Below are positions 23,807 to 31,456 of a DNA stretch of 64,000 nucleotides, in pieces; the stretch's first letter is position 1, and every line of letters begins with the position of its first letter. Under the pieces are notes generated by a model. The model was given only the letters and a program-made list of their open reading frames with translations. It had not been told where the DNA came from and did no database searches. Both the position numbers and the translations under genes were made by a program. Origin of the DNA: Clostridiaceae bacterium Marseille-Q4143. Lineage in GTDB: Bacteria; Bacillota; Clostridia; Lachnospirales; Lachnospiraceae. Where the stretch lies: assembly GCA_018228645.1 (NCBI GenBank), contig CP073693.1:2862416-2926415 (forward strand), written 5' to 3'.

Positions 23807-25147
23807 TTATGAGATATTTTTGCGGCGATGCCATGCCATCATCATAAGAGCAACGAGCAAAGTGGCAGTTTCGGCAACTGGAAATGCAAGCCAGATTCCG
23901 TTCAGATGGAACAATTTGTCCAGACACCATAAGGCGGGAACAAGGAAAAGCATCTGCCTGCATAATTGGATTGCCATGCTGGAACCTACTTTTTCCGTAG
24001 CCTGAAAATAGGTGGAAATCATAGTAGAGAGACCGCAAAACAGATAGCTTGCCGCCATAATCCGCATAGCGGATATCCCAAAGGAGCGCATGGTTTCCGA
24101 CGCCGTAAACAATCCCAAAATCTGTGCTGGAAAAAGGATGACAGCCAATGTCCCCAGTATCATCATACCAGTAACCAAAGCGGTTCCGTATCGGAAAGCG
24201 GAATGCAGCCTTTCGCTGTTGCCTGCGCCGTAGTTAAACCGCATGACAGGCAAACAGCCCTGGATCAAGCCGTTTACCGTCATAACGATCAACTGCTGCA
24301 CCTTAAAGTATGCGCCGAAGAAAGCAATCGCCGTATCGGAATACGCCACCAGGAACAGATTGACGAACGTCACCATAAACGAACTGAGGGCGTTCATAAT
24401 AAAAGATGGCAGGCCAAAGGCAAAAATACGGCGGATCATCTGCTTTTGCAAATGAAAGCCTTTGATTTTTACCTGCACTTTCTGCTTTTTGCCCAGCAGC
24501 AAAGCAAATGCCAAAATCATGGATAATGAATAGCCCGCAACAGTAGCCACTGCAGCGCCGCGGATGCCCATATCCGGAAAAACACCAATACCAAAAATCA
24601 AGATGGGATCGAATACAAAATTAACGACCACTCCTGCAATCTGGAACCACATAGGAGCAACCATGTTCCCAGTAGCCTGTATCATCTTCTGGATTGCGAT
24701 ATGCACCATGTTGGGAATTTGCATGAACGAACATACGCTCATATAGGCAAGACTCAACTGATAAATTTCTTCGTTATTGGTGAATGCCCCAAAGTAGGGT
24801 TTCATAATCAGTAATGACAGAAGATTGAGCAAAGCACCAATTCCAAAGGCCAGTAACAATCCATGTGTGACAGTTGCATTTGCCTCATCCTGCTTTTTCT
24901 GTCCAAGATACCCTGCTATCAGCACATTCACGCCGACACCGATCCAGATAGACGCTGCATTCATCAATGTTGTAATCGGGAATGACAGAGAAACAGCGGT
25001 CAATGCATTCTCACTCAACCGCGCCACAAACGCGCTGTCTATCAGGTTATAGGAATATTGCAGGAACATGGAAATCAGCGGCGGTATCGACATTTGCCAG
25101 ATGAGCTTTCCAACAGGAGCGACCGCCATTTTATTATTGGTCTGCAT
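23807..25147 (-). CDS. MATE family efflux transporter (2)
   Basis: A 446-residue MATE exporter: twelve helices, opening KLIWQMSIPPLISMFLQYSYNLIDSAFVA, with GVGVNVLIAGYLGQKKQDE and RFNYGAGNSERL as the inter-helix loops of each half. Start MQTNNK chosen after GGAGGG; the longer frame overlaps the nitroreductase stump. It is the first gene of the pair. The two proteins are only distantly alike, so this is not a recent duplication, but a heterodimer or division of substrates is possible. The likely promoter and attenuator lie upstream. Confidence 0.93.
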   Translation of the reverse strand: MQTNNKMAVAPVGKLIWQMSIPPLISMFLQYSYNLIDSAFVARLSENALTAVSLSFPITTLMNAASIWIGVGVNVLIAGYLGQKKQDEANATVTHGLLLAFGIGALLNLLSLLIMKPYFGAFTNNEEIYQLSLAYMSVCSFMQIPNMVHIAIQKMIQATGNMVAPMWFQIAGVVVNFVFDPILIFGIGVFPDMGIRGAAVATVAGYSLSMILAFALLLGKKQKVQVKIKGFHLQKQMIRRIFAFGLPSFIMNALSSFMVTFVNLFLVAYSDTAIAFFGAYFKVQQLIVMTVNGLIQGCLPVMRFNYGAGNSERLHSAFRYGTALVTGMMILGTLAVILFPAQILGLFTASETMRSFGISAMRIMAASYLFCGLSTMISTYFQATEKVGSSMAIQLCRQMLFLVPALWCLDKLFHLNGIWLAFPVAETATLLVALMMMAWHRRKNIS

Positions 25148-25206
25148 ACTTTCCCTCCTCTCCACAAATTGTCCGGCGCAAAAAAATTGCGCCGGACAGC
25201 GGGACA

Positions 25207-25377
25207 TTAAATCCGAACAATATAGTTTTGTTTGCGTGCAGCGGGATGACCGGCTTCCTGGGCCGGATAAGTCCCTGCTTCCAGTACAGCGTCCAAAGCC
25301 TTGGAAGGGACAGATTCCGATTTATAAGCCCGTACACTACGGCACGTCTTGATAAGAGACAAAAAATTTTTTCCCAT
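25207..25377 (-). pseudogene. nitroreductase N-terminal stump
   Basis: MGKNFLSLIKTCRSVRAYKS followed by LDAVLEAGTYPA is the start of a nitroreductase (FMN site RxSxRxY). After about 37 residues the sequence departs from the family and stops. The GGAGG site and the promoter upstream look intact, so transcription now runs into the MATE genes. Confidence 0.75.
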
Positions 25378-25430
25378 ACAGATATAGTCCTCCATTCTGC
25401 TAATACTTCCGAGATACAGGCAACAAAAAA

Positions 25431-25462
25431 GCCACACAACTATCACAAGATAGCTGTGTGGC
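25431..25462 (-). terminator. attenuator-like terminator in the leader of the nitroreductase/MATE unit
   Basis: GCCACACAGCTATC pairs with GATAGTTGTGTGGC around TTGT and is followed by TTTTTTG. It lies between a strong promoter (about 25511-25539) and the first ribosome site, so it ends transcription early unless something prevents it. Confidence 0.8.
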
Positions 25463-25510
25463 AAAAAGATGACCGAATCCGGAAAAGTCCACTAAAGTTT
25501 TGCGTTTATT

Positions 25511-25539
25511 ATTGTAGCGAACTTGAAGGAGTCTGTCAA
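25511..25539 (-). promoter_or_regulatory. sigma-A type promoter
   Basis: TTGACA, 17 bases, TACAAT on the minus strand, close to consensus. Start of RNA is expected near 25504, giving a leader of about 125 bases that contains the attenuator hairpin. Confidence 0.8.
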
Positions 25540-25749
25540 GCATCAATCTTCTTGAGTTTTCGCTGCCTTATTCACGAAACTCTAAATCTGTTGTGTTGAA
25601 TATACACAACTTTCATATCTATTTTTTATTGCAGTTTACGGAAACTCAAGTCAATCATCGCGTAAGGAAAGATAGAAAATATAGAATTACGTTATGTTGC
25701 TCTTTGATTTTGACTTTTATTGAATTCATCACTTGACATTGTGGAAAAG
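25540..25749. other. intergenic, nothing recognised
   Basis: AT-rich sequence between the divergent MATE promoter and the DUF6061 relic. No open frame, repeat or hairpin worth naming was seen. Confidence 0.5.
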
Positions 25750-25991
25750 ATGAGAACAATATTTGCAGAATACAATCCCAAGCGCAACAGTATTGATGTT
25801 TACACCTCTGTTGGCTATATGCTCCGCATTGACTGTTGGGAAGCTGAAAAGGACTTAAAAACCACACCAGGATCAGACTGTGCATTAAACGAAACGCACT
25901 CGCCATTGATGAACCTCTTGAATATGCAAGATTATATCTTGATGGAAATTTGCAGATGTGGGTAGATGCGGAAGATTCATTAGAATTATAA
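25750..25991 (+). pseudogene. DUF6061-like small protein, frameshifted
   Basis: Starts MRTIFAEYNPKRNSIDVYTS and continues to GSDCALN in one frame; the family-like ending NALAIDEPLEYARLYLDG and MWVDAEDSLEL is in the next frame. One or two bases appear lost near 25890. About 80 residues when repaired. Such proteins are carried on Clostridial conjugative elements; function unknown. A terminator follows directly. Confidence 0.65.
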
Positions 25992-25996
25992 AATAC

Positions 25997-26034
25997 AAGT
26001 AGCCTGTATTCTTTATTTCACATACAGGCTACTT
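25997..26034 (+). terminator. hairpin terminator behind the DUF6061 relic
   Basis: AAGTAGCCTGTA and TACAGGCTACTT form a 12-base perfect stem with a 14-base AT-rich loop. The T-run on the far side is weak, so termination is likely but not certain. Confidence 0.6.
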
Positions 26035-26080
26035 AATCAAAATTACCATAATTGATGATAAGCAAGTTTCTTAATATACC

Positions 26081-26427
26081 TTGTGGCTCAATCTGGCTGT
26101 TTCTTATGTTAGTGGTAATCCGATTTTCTATATTGCATATCTTATTATCAGTTCCATCCAGCTGGGTGCCACTGTAGATTATGCAATTCTGTTTACTGAA
26201 CGGTATAAAGAAAACAGACAGACGCTTAATAAAAAGGAAAGTATTGTGGAGACTGTTTCCAATGTTACAGTATCTGTACTGACTTCCGGAATTACAATGG
26301 CAACAGTTGGAACTCTGCTTGGAGTTATTTCTACCCATAGACTATTGTCACAGCTTGGCTATTTTCTGGGAAGAGGAACAGTTTTTTCCATGATTGGGTA
26401 TCCATATCAGATATGGGGACTTGTTAA
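26081..26427 (+). pseudogene. fragment of an MMPL/RND-type membrane transporter
   Basis: About 100 residues from the C-terminal sterol-sensing-like region: LNLAVSYVSGNPIFYIAYL, SSIQLGATVDYAILFTERYK (conserved helix 4 GATVDY) and LLSQLGYFLGRGTVFS. Both ends are missing; a complete protein would be 700 or more residues. The right edge joins an integrase fragment on the other strand. Confidence 0.8.
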
Positions 26428-26660
26428 TTCCTAATTGCTTTCCAAATTCTCTAAGACGAACTTCAACGCCACCGATTTTCAACCTTTCGTGTGGTGATTT
26501 CAACGACACAAACAGCGCCGGATTGTCATCCGCCCTGCTCTCCAAATAGTTCTGCAAATGTATCTTTGTGCGAGCGTCAAAATAGACTACAATAATCGCT
26601 AAGTCTCGAAGCTCTGAGCAGTTATCCCTCATAAGCTCTAAAGCTTCATCGGACGATGTA
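26428..26660 (-). pseudogene. tyrosine recombinase (XerC/integrase) fragment
   Basis: TSSDEALELMRDNCSELRDLAII is the start of the catalytic domain; DARTKIHLQNYLESRADDNP and ERLKIGGVEVRLREFGKQLGI are later parts. The segment between, with the first catalytic Arg, is deleted, and the HxxR and Tyr ends are missing. It is a relic of the integrase of a lost mobile element. Confidence 0.78.
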
Positions 26661-26663
26661 TGC

Positions 26664-26695
26664 TAATAGCGAGGACTTTCAAGTCCTCGCTATTA
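26664..26695. repeat. perfect 15-base inverted repeat
   Basis: TAATAGCGAGGACTT, two bases, AAGTCCTCGCTATTA. No T-run follows on either side, so it is not a standard terminator. It abuts the integrase relic, so an element end or recombination site is possible. Confidence 0.7.
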
Positions 26696-26806
26696 CAACG
26701 ATGGTCAGCTCATTTGTGGCAGAATGGAATGACCAAACTATGAAAATACAATCAGTTGTGAAAGAGGGCATCCATTTACCTAACAAATCCAATATAACAG
26801 AAGCGG

Positions 26807-26846
26807 GCGGCAATCGTCAATAGCAAAAGCCACCGACGATTGCCGC
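26807..26846. repeat. 12-base inverted repeat behind the DUF2812 gene
   Basis: GCGGCAATCGTC and GACGATTGCCGC are separated by 16 bases. It lies about 20 bases past the DUF2812 stop codon. The position suits a terminator, but the following sequence on the minus strand is C-rich and lacks a T-run. Confidence 0.6.
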
Positions 26847-26864
26847 TGTGTTTATGACATTCCC

Positions 26865-28265
26865 TTATTTCAGACTTCCTAATTTTTCACTGACAACAGC
26901 TTTTTGTGCTGCGGTAGGTTCCCAGTCAAAATCAATTTCGACAAGCAGATTATCGTAGCAAAGCAAGTATTTGTTTTCCACACCATATTCAAGGTCGTAG
27001 AGTCGATAGGCTTCATTCGCACCCCATGCCTTTCCGTCCTCCGCTTTATACTCATGCTTATCAAGTGGGTAGAGTTCTTCCTGCTCGTAAATCAATCGAT
27101 TTTTGCATAGATTGTAAAGTGCCGGGATACGAACTTCGGTAAGCGTGTATTCCAGTTGTGGAATGTCGGCATAGTTTTCTTCATCAAAACGAGGATATTG
27201 AGACATAGTGAATTGTCCCAGCATAAATGACATACTGCCTGTTCGCTCTTTGATGTACTCATAGTTGTCCGCGCCGAGCAAGTCCTCCACAGTCAATGGG
27301 ATATTATCATGATGGATTACCCATGTAATTCCACCGTGCTTATACGTTTCCTCATTCTTTTCCCTGAAAACTCCGTGACTGGACGCATAGAGAGTGCCAA
27401 ACGTTATGAGAGCCATCATTGCAAACGCAAGGACAAAACTACTCAGCATTGTGACAGTCCGATTTACACCTCTTGCAGCTTTTTTCTGCTTCAAGAATTG
27501 CTTTACCGCATTGACGATGGCAAACAAGGCTGGCATATAAATACACATCAGAACCGCAACCCAGCGTTCAAGAGGGCTACCGAGTATAATGTAGCTGATG
27601 ATCCAGTACAATGCCCCAAACAGGATAACTGCCATGATAATTTTTTGAAATGTTGCAGTATGAGGTGTTTTCAAAAACTCGCCATATTCCGCAGCAGCTT
27701 TTGCTTTGTGAAACCAGCCGAAATAGCAGATCAATTCCACAAGGCAGATTATCGCAAGTACGAGAAACGCGAAGCCGGAAAACAGACGGGATGGACTGGA
27801 CAATGCTTTGATTGGGTCACCCATGATCCCAGATACGAACAGTCCACCATTCAATAGTGCAATCACGAGCAAGGCAAGATATGCCGGTATAAAACTTTTC
27901 TTTGCGGAAGCATGGATAGCCTGTACCTCCAACTTAGCATCCGTCTCGATAGGCGTGGGATTCTCTCGCTCATTATAAAAAATCTGCAACTGAGCTGAGG
28001 AGCAAGCAAGCTGCCAGCCCGTATGAGCGCAGAAATCATAAAATGTTTTCTGATCCTCCGTTGGCTCAGGGTCAAATTCAGATGCTTTGGAATAGTAGGA
28101 AACTGTGAAGTGAAGTTGCTTCGGCTCAATCCGGCGATAAACCCAGCCCAAGTTTGTAATCTTTTCAAGCATCCAACCTTTCGCAGCCATTTTTTCAAGG
28201 TGACGGCTAATGCCAACGTGGTCATAAAAAGACAACAGTTCTACTCGACGCTTTCTATTTTTCAT
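26865..28265 (-). CDS. DUF2812 membrane protein
   Basis: A 466-residue protein. The N-terminal domain (residues 1-110, with HLEKMAAKGWMLEKIT and YRRIEPKQLHFTVSYYSKAS) is the DUF2812 signature. Membrane segments lie near residues 124-146, 160-180, 205-245 and 270-292, and a C-terminal outside or cytosolic domain of about 160 residues follows. It always occurs with a PadR regulator, here overlapping its end by 11 bases. Members are thought to act in stress or efflux regulation, perhaps by modulating the sensor, but the function is unproven. Start after GGGAGGG. Confidence 0.85.
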   Translation of the reverse strand: MKNRKRRVELLSFYDHVGISRHLEKMAAKGWMLEKITNLGWVYRRIEPKQLHFTVSYYSKASEFDPEPTEDQKTFYDFCAHTGWQLACSSAQLQIFYNERENPTPIETDAKLEVQAIHASAKKSFIPAYLALLVIALLNGGLFVSGIMGDPIKALSSPSRLFSGFAFLVLAIICLVELICYFGWFHKAKAAAEYGEFLKTPHTATFQKIIMAVILFGALYWIISYIILGSPLERWVAVLMCIYMPALFAIVNAVKQFLKQKKAARGVNRTVTMLSSFVLAFAMMALITFGTLYASSHGVFREKNEETYKHGGITWVIHHDNIPLTVEDLLGADNYEYIKERTGSMSFMLGQFTMSQYPRFDEENYADIPQLEYTLTEVRIPALYNLCKNRLIYEQEELYPLDKHEYKAEDGKAWGANEAYRLYDLEYGVENKYLLCYDNLLVEIDFDWEPTAAQKAVVSEKLGSLK

Positions 28266-28581
28266 CTTCTTCCCTCCCAAAAACCAAATGGTAATCGGCT
28301 AATTGTGCAGTCAGGCGAGCGCACTCTTTATCCAACATATCTTTTCCTTTGTCTGTAAGGATATAACTGCGTCTGCGACCTTCCACTTTGGTTTCCCGAA
28401 TCATCTTGGCATCCAAAAACTGCTCTAACAGAGTATAGAGTGTGCCAGAGCCAACGCTGACACGCTGATTGGTCATGGCTGGAACTTTGTCGAGAATATC
28501 CATGCCATAACATTCGTCTTTCAGACAAAGCAGAGTGTAAAACATTTGCTCCGTCAATGTTTGAAATTTTGCTCTTGCCAC
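28255..28581 (-). CDS. PadR-family transcriptional regulator
   Basis: A 108-residue winged-helix protein. LTEQMFYTLLCLKDECYGMDILDKV is the PadR first helices, and VSVGSGTLYTLLEQFLDAKMI is the recognition helix with the typical G-T-L-Y-T-L-L pattern. The wing is RETKVEGRRRSYILTDKG. It lacks the long C-terminal helix domain (subfamily 2 type). It should repress its own operon with DUF2812 through the dyad found 17 bases upstream of its start. Confidence 0.92.
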   Translation of the reverse strand: MARAKFQTLTEQMFYTLLCLKDECYGMDILDKVPAMTNQRVSVGSGTLYTLLEQFLDAKMIRETKVEGRRRSYILTDKGKDMLDKECARLTAQLADYHLVFGREEDEK

Positions 28582-28597
28582 GATCTCACCTCCCTGT

Positions 28598-28649
28598 ATT
28601 CTCGATAATCGAGTTTCATACTCATAGTATATACTCGATTATCGAGAAT
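28598..28649 (-). promoter_or_regulatory. double palindromic PadR operator
   Basis: Two 13-base palindromes, CTCGATAATCGAG (28601-28613) and CTCGATTATCGAG (28634-28646), are mirrored so that ATTCTCGATAATCGAGT faces ACTCGATTATCGAGAAT. The 20 bases between hold AT-rich promoter sequence (TATACT). The position just ahead of padR indicates autoregulation. Confidence 0.82.
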
Positions 28650-28697
28650 GTCAATATGGCATCCGAAGTCGTTACATCAAATTTACAAATATAAAAG

Positions 28698-28729
28698 TTG
28701 GACAAGTCGAAAGTCTTGTCCAATTTTTT
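28698..28729 (+). terminator. intrinsic terminator (plus orientation)
   Basis: TTGGACAAG and CTTGTCCAA form a nine-base stem followed by TTTTTT. No plus-strand gene precedes it, so it marks the edge of a lost unit or works against antisense transcription. Confidence 0.65.
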
Positions 28730-28821
28730 GTATCCAGCTTGCGAAGAGCGACCACCTTGGTGGTGTCCTTGGGTGCATATTCGTTTGCGAGTTGTTCTGC
28801 ATAGATTTTATCTGTATTCAT
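28730..28821 (-). pseudogene. N-terminal stump of a dihydropteridine reductase-like small membrane protein
   Basis: MNTDKIYAEQLANEYAPKDT then KVVALRKLD after an AAGGAGG site. This is the start of a roughly 90-residue protein annotated as dihydropteridine reductase and common beside Clostridial multidrug regulators. The membrane segments that should follow are missing because the sequence runs into the terminator hairpin. Confidence 0.65.
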
Positions 28822-29250
28822 GGCTTGTTGCCTCCTTCATTTGATGGTTCTATGATACCAACAAAGAACGAGCAACGGAACAACACTGATGGCAGTTTGT
28901 GTTGAGTTCAAGAATTGTGCAAATTCCGAGTGGTTCCTCTCAGTATACCACACTGAATCGTATTGCTAAAGAGCGCACCTACGTCGCTCTTTCTGCCCTC
29001 ATTTGGTCTGTGTAAACTGATACGCCTGACTGACCCACTCAAACAGCTCCTCGTCCAACTCTGCGGTACAGTGGAGAACAAAATGGGTTGTCCTCCTTCC
29101 CGTGATGTATAAAGGCAAGGGCCATGCTCTGCCCATCAAGTTTTCCGTCCTATCAAAGCGGCATCATCTGTTCAATGATGGAGATAGGATCTCTCGACGC
29201 GCTCGTCATGCACAGCTCGAAAACAGGGCGCATCTTTTAACTGCAATACT
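28822..29250. other. decayed region with unidentified relics
   Basis: No intact gene. A hairpin AAAGAGCG/CGCTCTTT lies at 28968-28992. Minus-strand frames read GRRTTHFVLHCTAELDEELF then EWVSQAYQFTQTK (about 29010-29150) and MRPVFELCMTSASRDPISI (about 29162-29235). Both look like ends of real proteins, but no family could be named. Confidence 0.4.
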
Positions 29251-29631
29251 TTATTCGTGAATTTCCAAGGGTAGATTGTCAGGGTCATAAAAGAATGTCA
29301 TTCTTTTGCCTGTGTAAATATCAAGTCTAATCGGCTCAGTTATGATGCCCCTTTTATTCAATTCTCTTACGGTATTATCGACCGAGTCTACAGCAAAGGC
29401 AATATGCCGGAGACCGTAAGCCTCTGGATAACTGGGGCGCTTCGGACAATTTTTGATGATAAAAAGTTCTAATTCCATCTCATCGAGTTGAAGATCAATT
29501 TTGTAATCATCACGTTCTGGTCTGTAATTTTCTCGAATAATAGAAAAACCTAACAGATCCACATAAAAGTGCTTTGATTGCTCATAGTTGCTCCCAATAA
29601 TGGCAATATGATGAACTTTTTTCAAATTCAT
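29251..29631 (-). CDS. VOC metalloprotein, SMU1112c/YaeR type
   Basis: A 126-residue glyoxalase-I-like protein. HHIAIIGSNYEQSKHFYVDL opens the first repeat and YGLRHIAFAVDSVD the second. The four metal ligands are apparent: His 8, Glu in MELELF, His in LRHIAF and Glu in LPLEIHE. The YaeR/SMU1112c group binds a divalent metal but has no confirmed substrate. Full length and probably functional. Confidence 0.88.
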   Translation of the reverse strand: MNLKKVHHIAIIGSNYEQSKHFYVDLLGFSIIRENYRPERDDYKIDLQLDEMELELFIIKNCPKRPSYPEAYGLRHIAFAVDSVDNTVRELNKRGIITEPIRLDIYTGKRMTFFYDPDNLPLEIHE

Positions 29632-29700
29632 GGTGTATTTGCCTCTCTCCTACTTTGTTTTCTTTTCCATGTACTACCTCCTCATCAACCTGGAAATTGA

Positions 29701-30135
29701 TTAATAACCCCAATTGATTATTTCCCAACTCTTTTTATCTGCCGTTTTCACTAAATGCCATTGCCAGTTGGTGTATGTATCATTAGGATTGAACCCACCA
29801 TCTCCACCTTTTTCGTCCGTATCAAAGGTTGATAATACCACAATAAGTTCTTGATTATTTTCTTTTCGATACTTCTCAATTTCTTCTGCAAATCTGTTTT
29901 CAACATCCTCGTCATAGCGAAGTTCAGTAAGTGTGCAACCTTCAAAGTCTTTTGCAAATTTTTTCTCTATAACATCAAATGCTTCATTGATTGAATTTTC
30001 ACCATAGAGGGCGGAGTAACCAACAGCACGATTGACATTTGATACATTTCCTCTATTTTCAGTCAATACAAGGACTGTTGCCACACCTAAAATTACTAAT
30101 GCAGCACATATCGCAATTATGCTTTTCTTCTTCAT
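29701..30135 (-). CDS. membrane-anchored exported protein of unknown function
   Basis: A 144-residue protein. MKKKSIIAICAALVILGVA is a signal or anchor without a lipobox. The outside part contains SALYGENSINEAFDVIEKKF, CTLTELRYDEDVE, VVLSTFDTDEKGGDGG and ends DKKSWEIINWGY. The final WEI-NWGY is a frequent ending of small extracytoplasmic domains of the DUF4829 kind, which suggests a ligand-binding fold. Start after GGAG. Function not known. Confidence 0.75.
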   Translation of the reverse strand: MKKKSIIAICAALVILGVATVLVLTENRGNVSNVNRAVGYSALYGENSINEAFDVIEKKFAKDFEGCTLTELRYDEDVENRFAEEIEKYRKENNQELIVVLSTFDTDEKGGDGGFNPNDTYTNWQWHLVKTADKKSWEIINWGY

Positions 30136-30237
30136 ACAATCACACTCCTTTGTCAAATCTGTGTCCCTCCAAATCTCTATTGTTTATAAAGATTTTACCC
30201 ACTCACTGATTTCCTGTTTTGTTCCACGGTTTAACAA

Positions 30238-30828
30238 TCATTCCCACACAGGATACTTTTTCTTATCTTCTTCAGTTATTTTACGAATCACTTTACAGGG
30301 ATTGCCTGCCGCAATCACACCTTCCGGAATGTTCTTATTGACGACACTTCCGGCACCAATAATAGTATTATTTCCTATTGTCACGCCGGGCAATACGGAT
30401 ACATTAGTTCCAATCCATACATTATCCCCCACAGTAATCGGCAATGCAATTTCCAGACCCCGGCTTCTTTGCTCACTGTCTATTGCATGTCCGGCTGTAG
30501 AAAATACACAGTTAGGAGCAATGAATACATTATCTCCAAACGTAACCTTCGCTCCATCCAGTATCGTTACATTATGGTTGGTATAAAAATTTTTCCCAAT
30601 CGAAATATTGAACCCATAATCACAATAAAACGGTGCGGTAATAACCGGATTTTCTTTCATACTTCCGAGAATCTTCGTCAACAGTTCTTTCTGTTTTTTT
30701 GTATCGGATGGTCTACACTGATTGAATTCATAACACAGATCAGCGCATCGCGTTTCTTCTTCTATAATTTCCGGATCATAATTTGCATCATACAAATACC
30801 CTTTTTGAGCCTTTTCTCTTTCTGTCAT
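30238..30828 (-). CDS. sugar O-acetyltransferase (maltose/galactoside type)
   Basis: A 196-residue hexapeptide-repeat enzyme. The N-terminal Mac domain reads REKAQKGYLYDANYDPEI, and the left-handed beta helix follows (NFYTNHNVTILDGAKVTFG, VFIAPNCVFSTAGH with the catalytic His, IGNNTIIGAGSVVNKN). It transfers acetyl from acetyl-CoA to sugars in detoxification or storage. Start chosen at MTEREK, which follows AGGAGG; the gene is 20 bases after the EamA gene. Confidence 0.93.
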   Translation of the reverse strand: MTEREKAQKGYLYDANYDPEIIEEETRCADLCYEFNQCRPSDTKKQKELLTKILGSMKENPVITAPFYCDYGFNISIGKNFYTNHNVTILDGAKVTFGDNVFIAPNCVFSTAGHAIDSEQRSRGLEIALPITVGDNVWIGTNVSVLPGVTIGNNTIIGAGSVVNKNIPEGVIAAGNPCKVIRKITEEDKKKYPVWE

Positions 30829-30848
30829 AATTCGGTTTACCTCCTGTT

Positions 30849-31262
30849 TTATACTGCCATCAGCAATGTTCCTGCTCCAATCAGGATGCATCCTATGACT
30901 GATTTTACTGTAAACTGCTCATGCAGGCAGACAAATGCGAGCAGCAGTGTAATGATGACACTGAGTTTATCAATCGGTACAACTTTCGATACGTCTCCAA
31001 TCTGCAGCGCATAATAATAGCATAACCATGATGCACCTGTCGCCAGACCTGAAAGGATCAGGAATAGCCAGCTTTTGCTACTGATCCCTGTTATTGTATT
31101 TTGAGCATTCGTAAGGAAAACCATTCCCCACGCCATAACAAGAACTACAATGGTTCGAATTGCGGTTGCAAGGTTTGAATTCACACCATCAATGCCAATC
31201 TTTGCCAGGATTGATGTAAGTGCCGCAAACACAGCAGACAGCAAAGCAAAAATAAACCACAT
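30849..31262 (-). CDS. half-size EamA/DMT-family transporter
   Basis: A 137-residue protein with about four to five membrane segments and a single EamA domain. WFIFALLSAVFAALTSILAK opens it, and HEQFTVKSVIGCILIGAGTLL closes it with the typical final helix. Full DMT proteins carry two such domains (about 300 residues), so this one probably works as a dimer like SMR proteins. It precedes the O-acetyltransferase in the same transcript. Substrate unknown. Confidence 0.85.
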   Translation of the reverse strand: MWFIFALLSAVFAALTSILAKIGIDGVNSNLATAIRTIVVLVMAWGMVFLTNAQNTITGISSKSWLFLILSGLATGASWLCYYYALQIGDVSKVVPIDKLSVIITLLLAFVCLHEQFTVKSVIGCILIGAGTLLMAV

Positions 31263-31286
31263 AATGACTCACCTCCCGTATTTCCT

Positions 31287-31388
31287 TCAGCCTATTGGCA
31301 TCGGTGTCTGTGCCAGAATGGAAATAACAGCAATTGCCAATAAGACAATCAAAATTGCAGCTGCTATCAGAATCAATTTTCGTTTCAT
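31287..31388 (-). CDS. small single-span membrane protein (33 residues)
   Basis: MKRKLILIAAAILIVLLAIA then VISILAQTPMPIG. A basic start, one hydrophobic helix and a short tail. GGGGTGA lies eight bases before the ATG. It ends 24 bases ahead of the EamA start and is probably co-transcribed. It may assist the half-size transporter, but this is inference. Confidence 0.55.
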   Translation of the reverse strand: MKRKLILIAAAILIVLLAIAVISILAQTPMPIG

Positions 31389-31411
31389 AGTATCACCCCA
31401 TAAGAAGACAG

Positions 31412-31438
31412 AAAAGGGAGCCATAATGGCTCCCCTTC
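31412..31438 (-). terminator. terminator of the GGGtGRT operon
   Basis: AAGGGGAGCCA, ATTA-type loop, TGGCTCCCTTTT on the minus strand, about 20 bases past the GGGtGRT stop codon. Confidence 0.88.
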
Positions 31439-31456
31439 TTAGTTAAAAAATATTTT

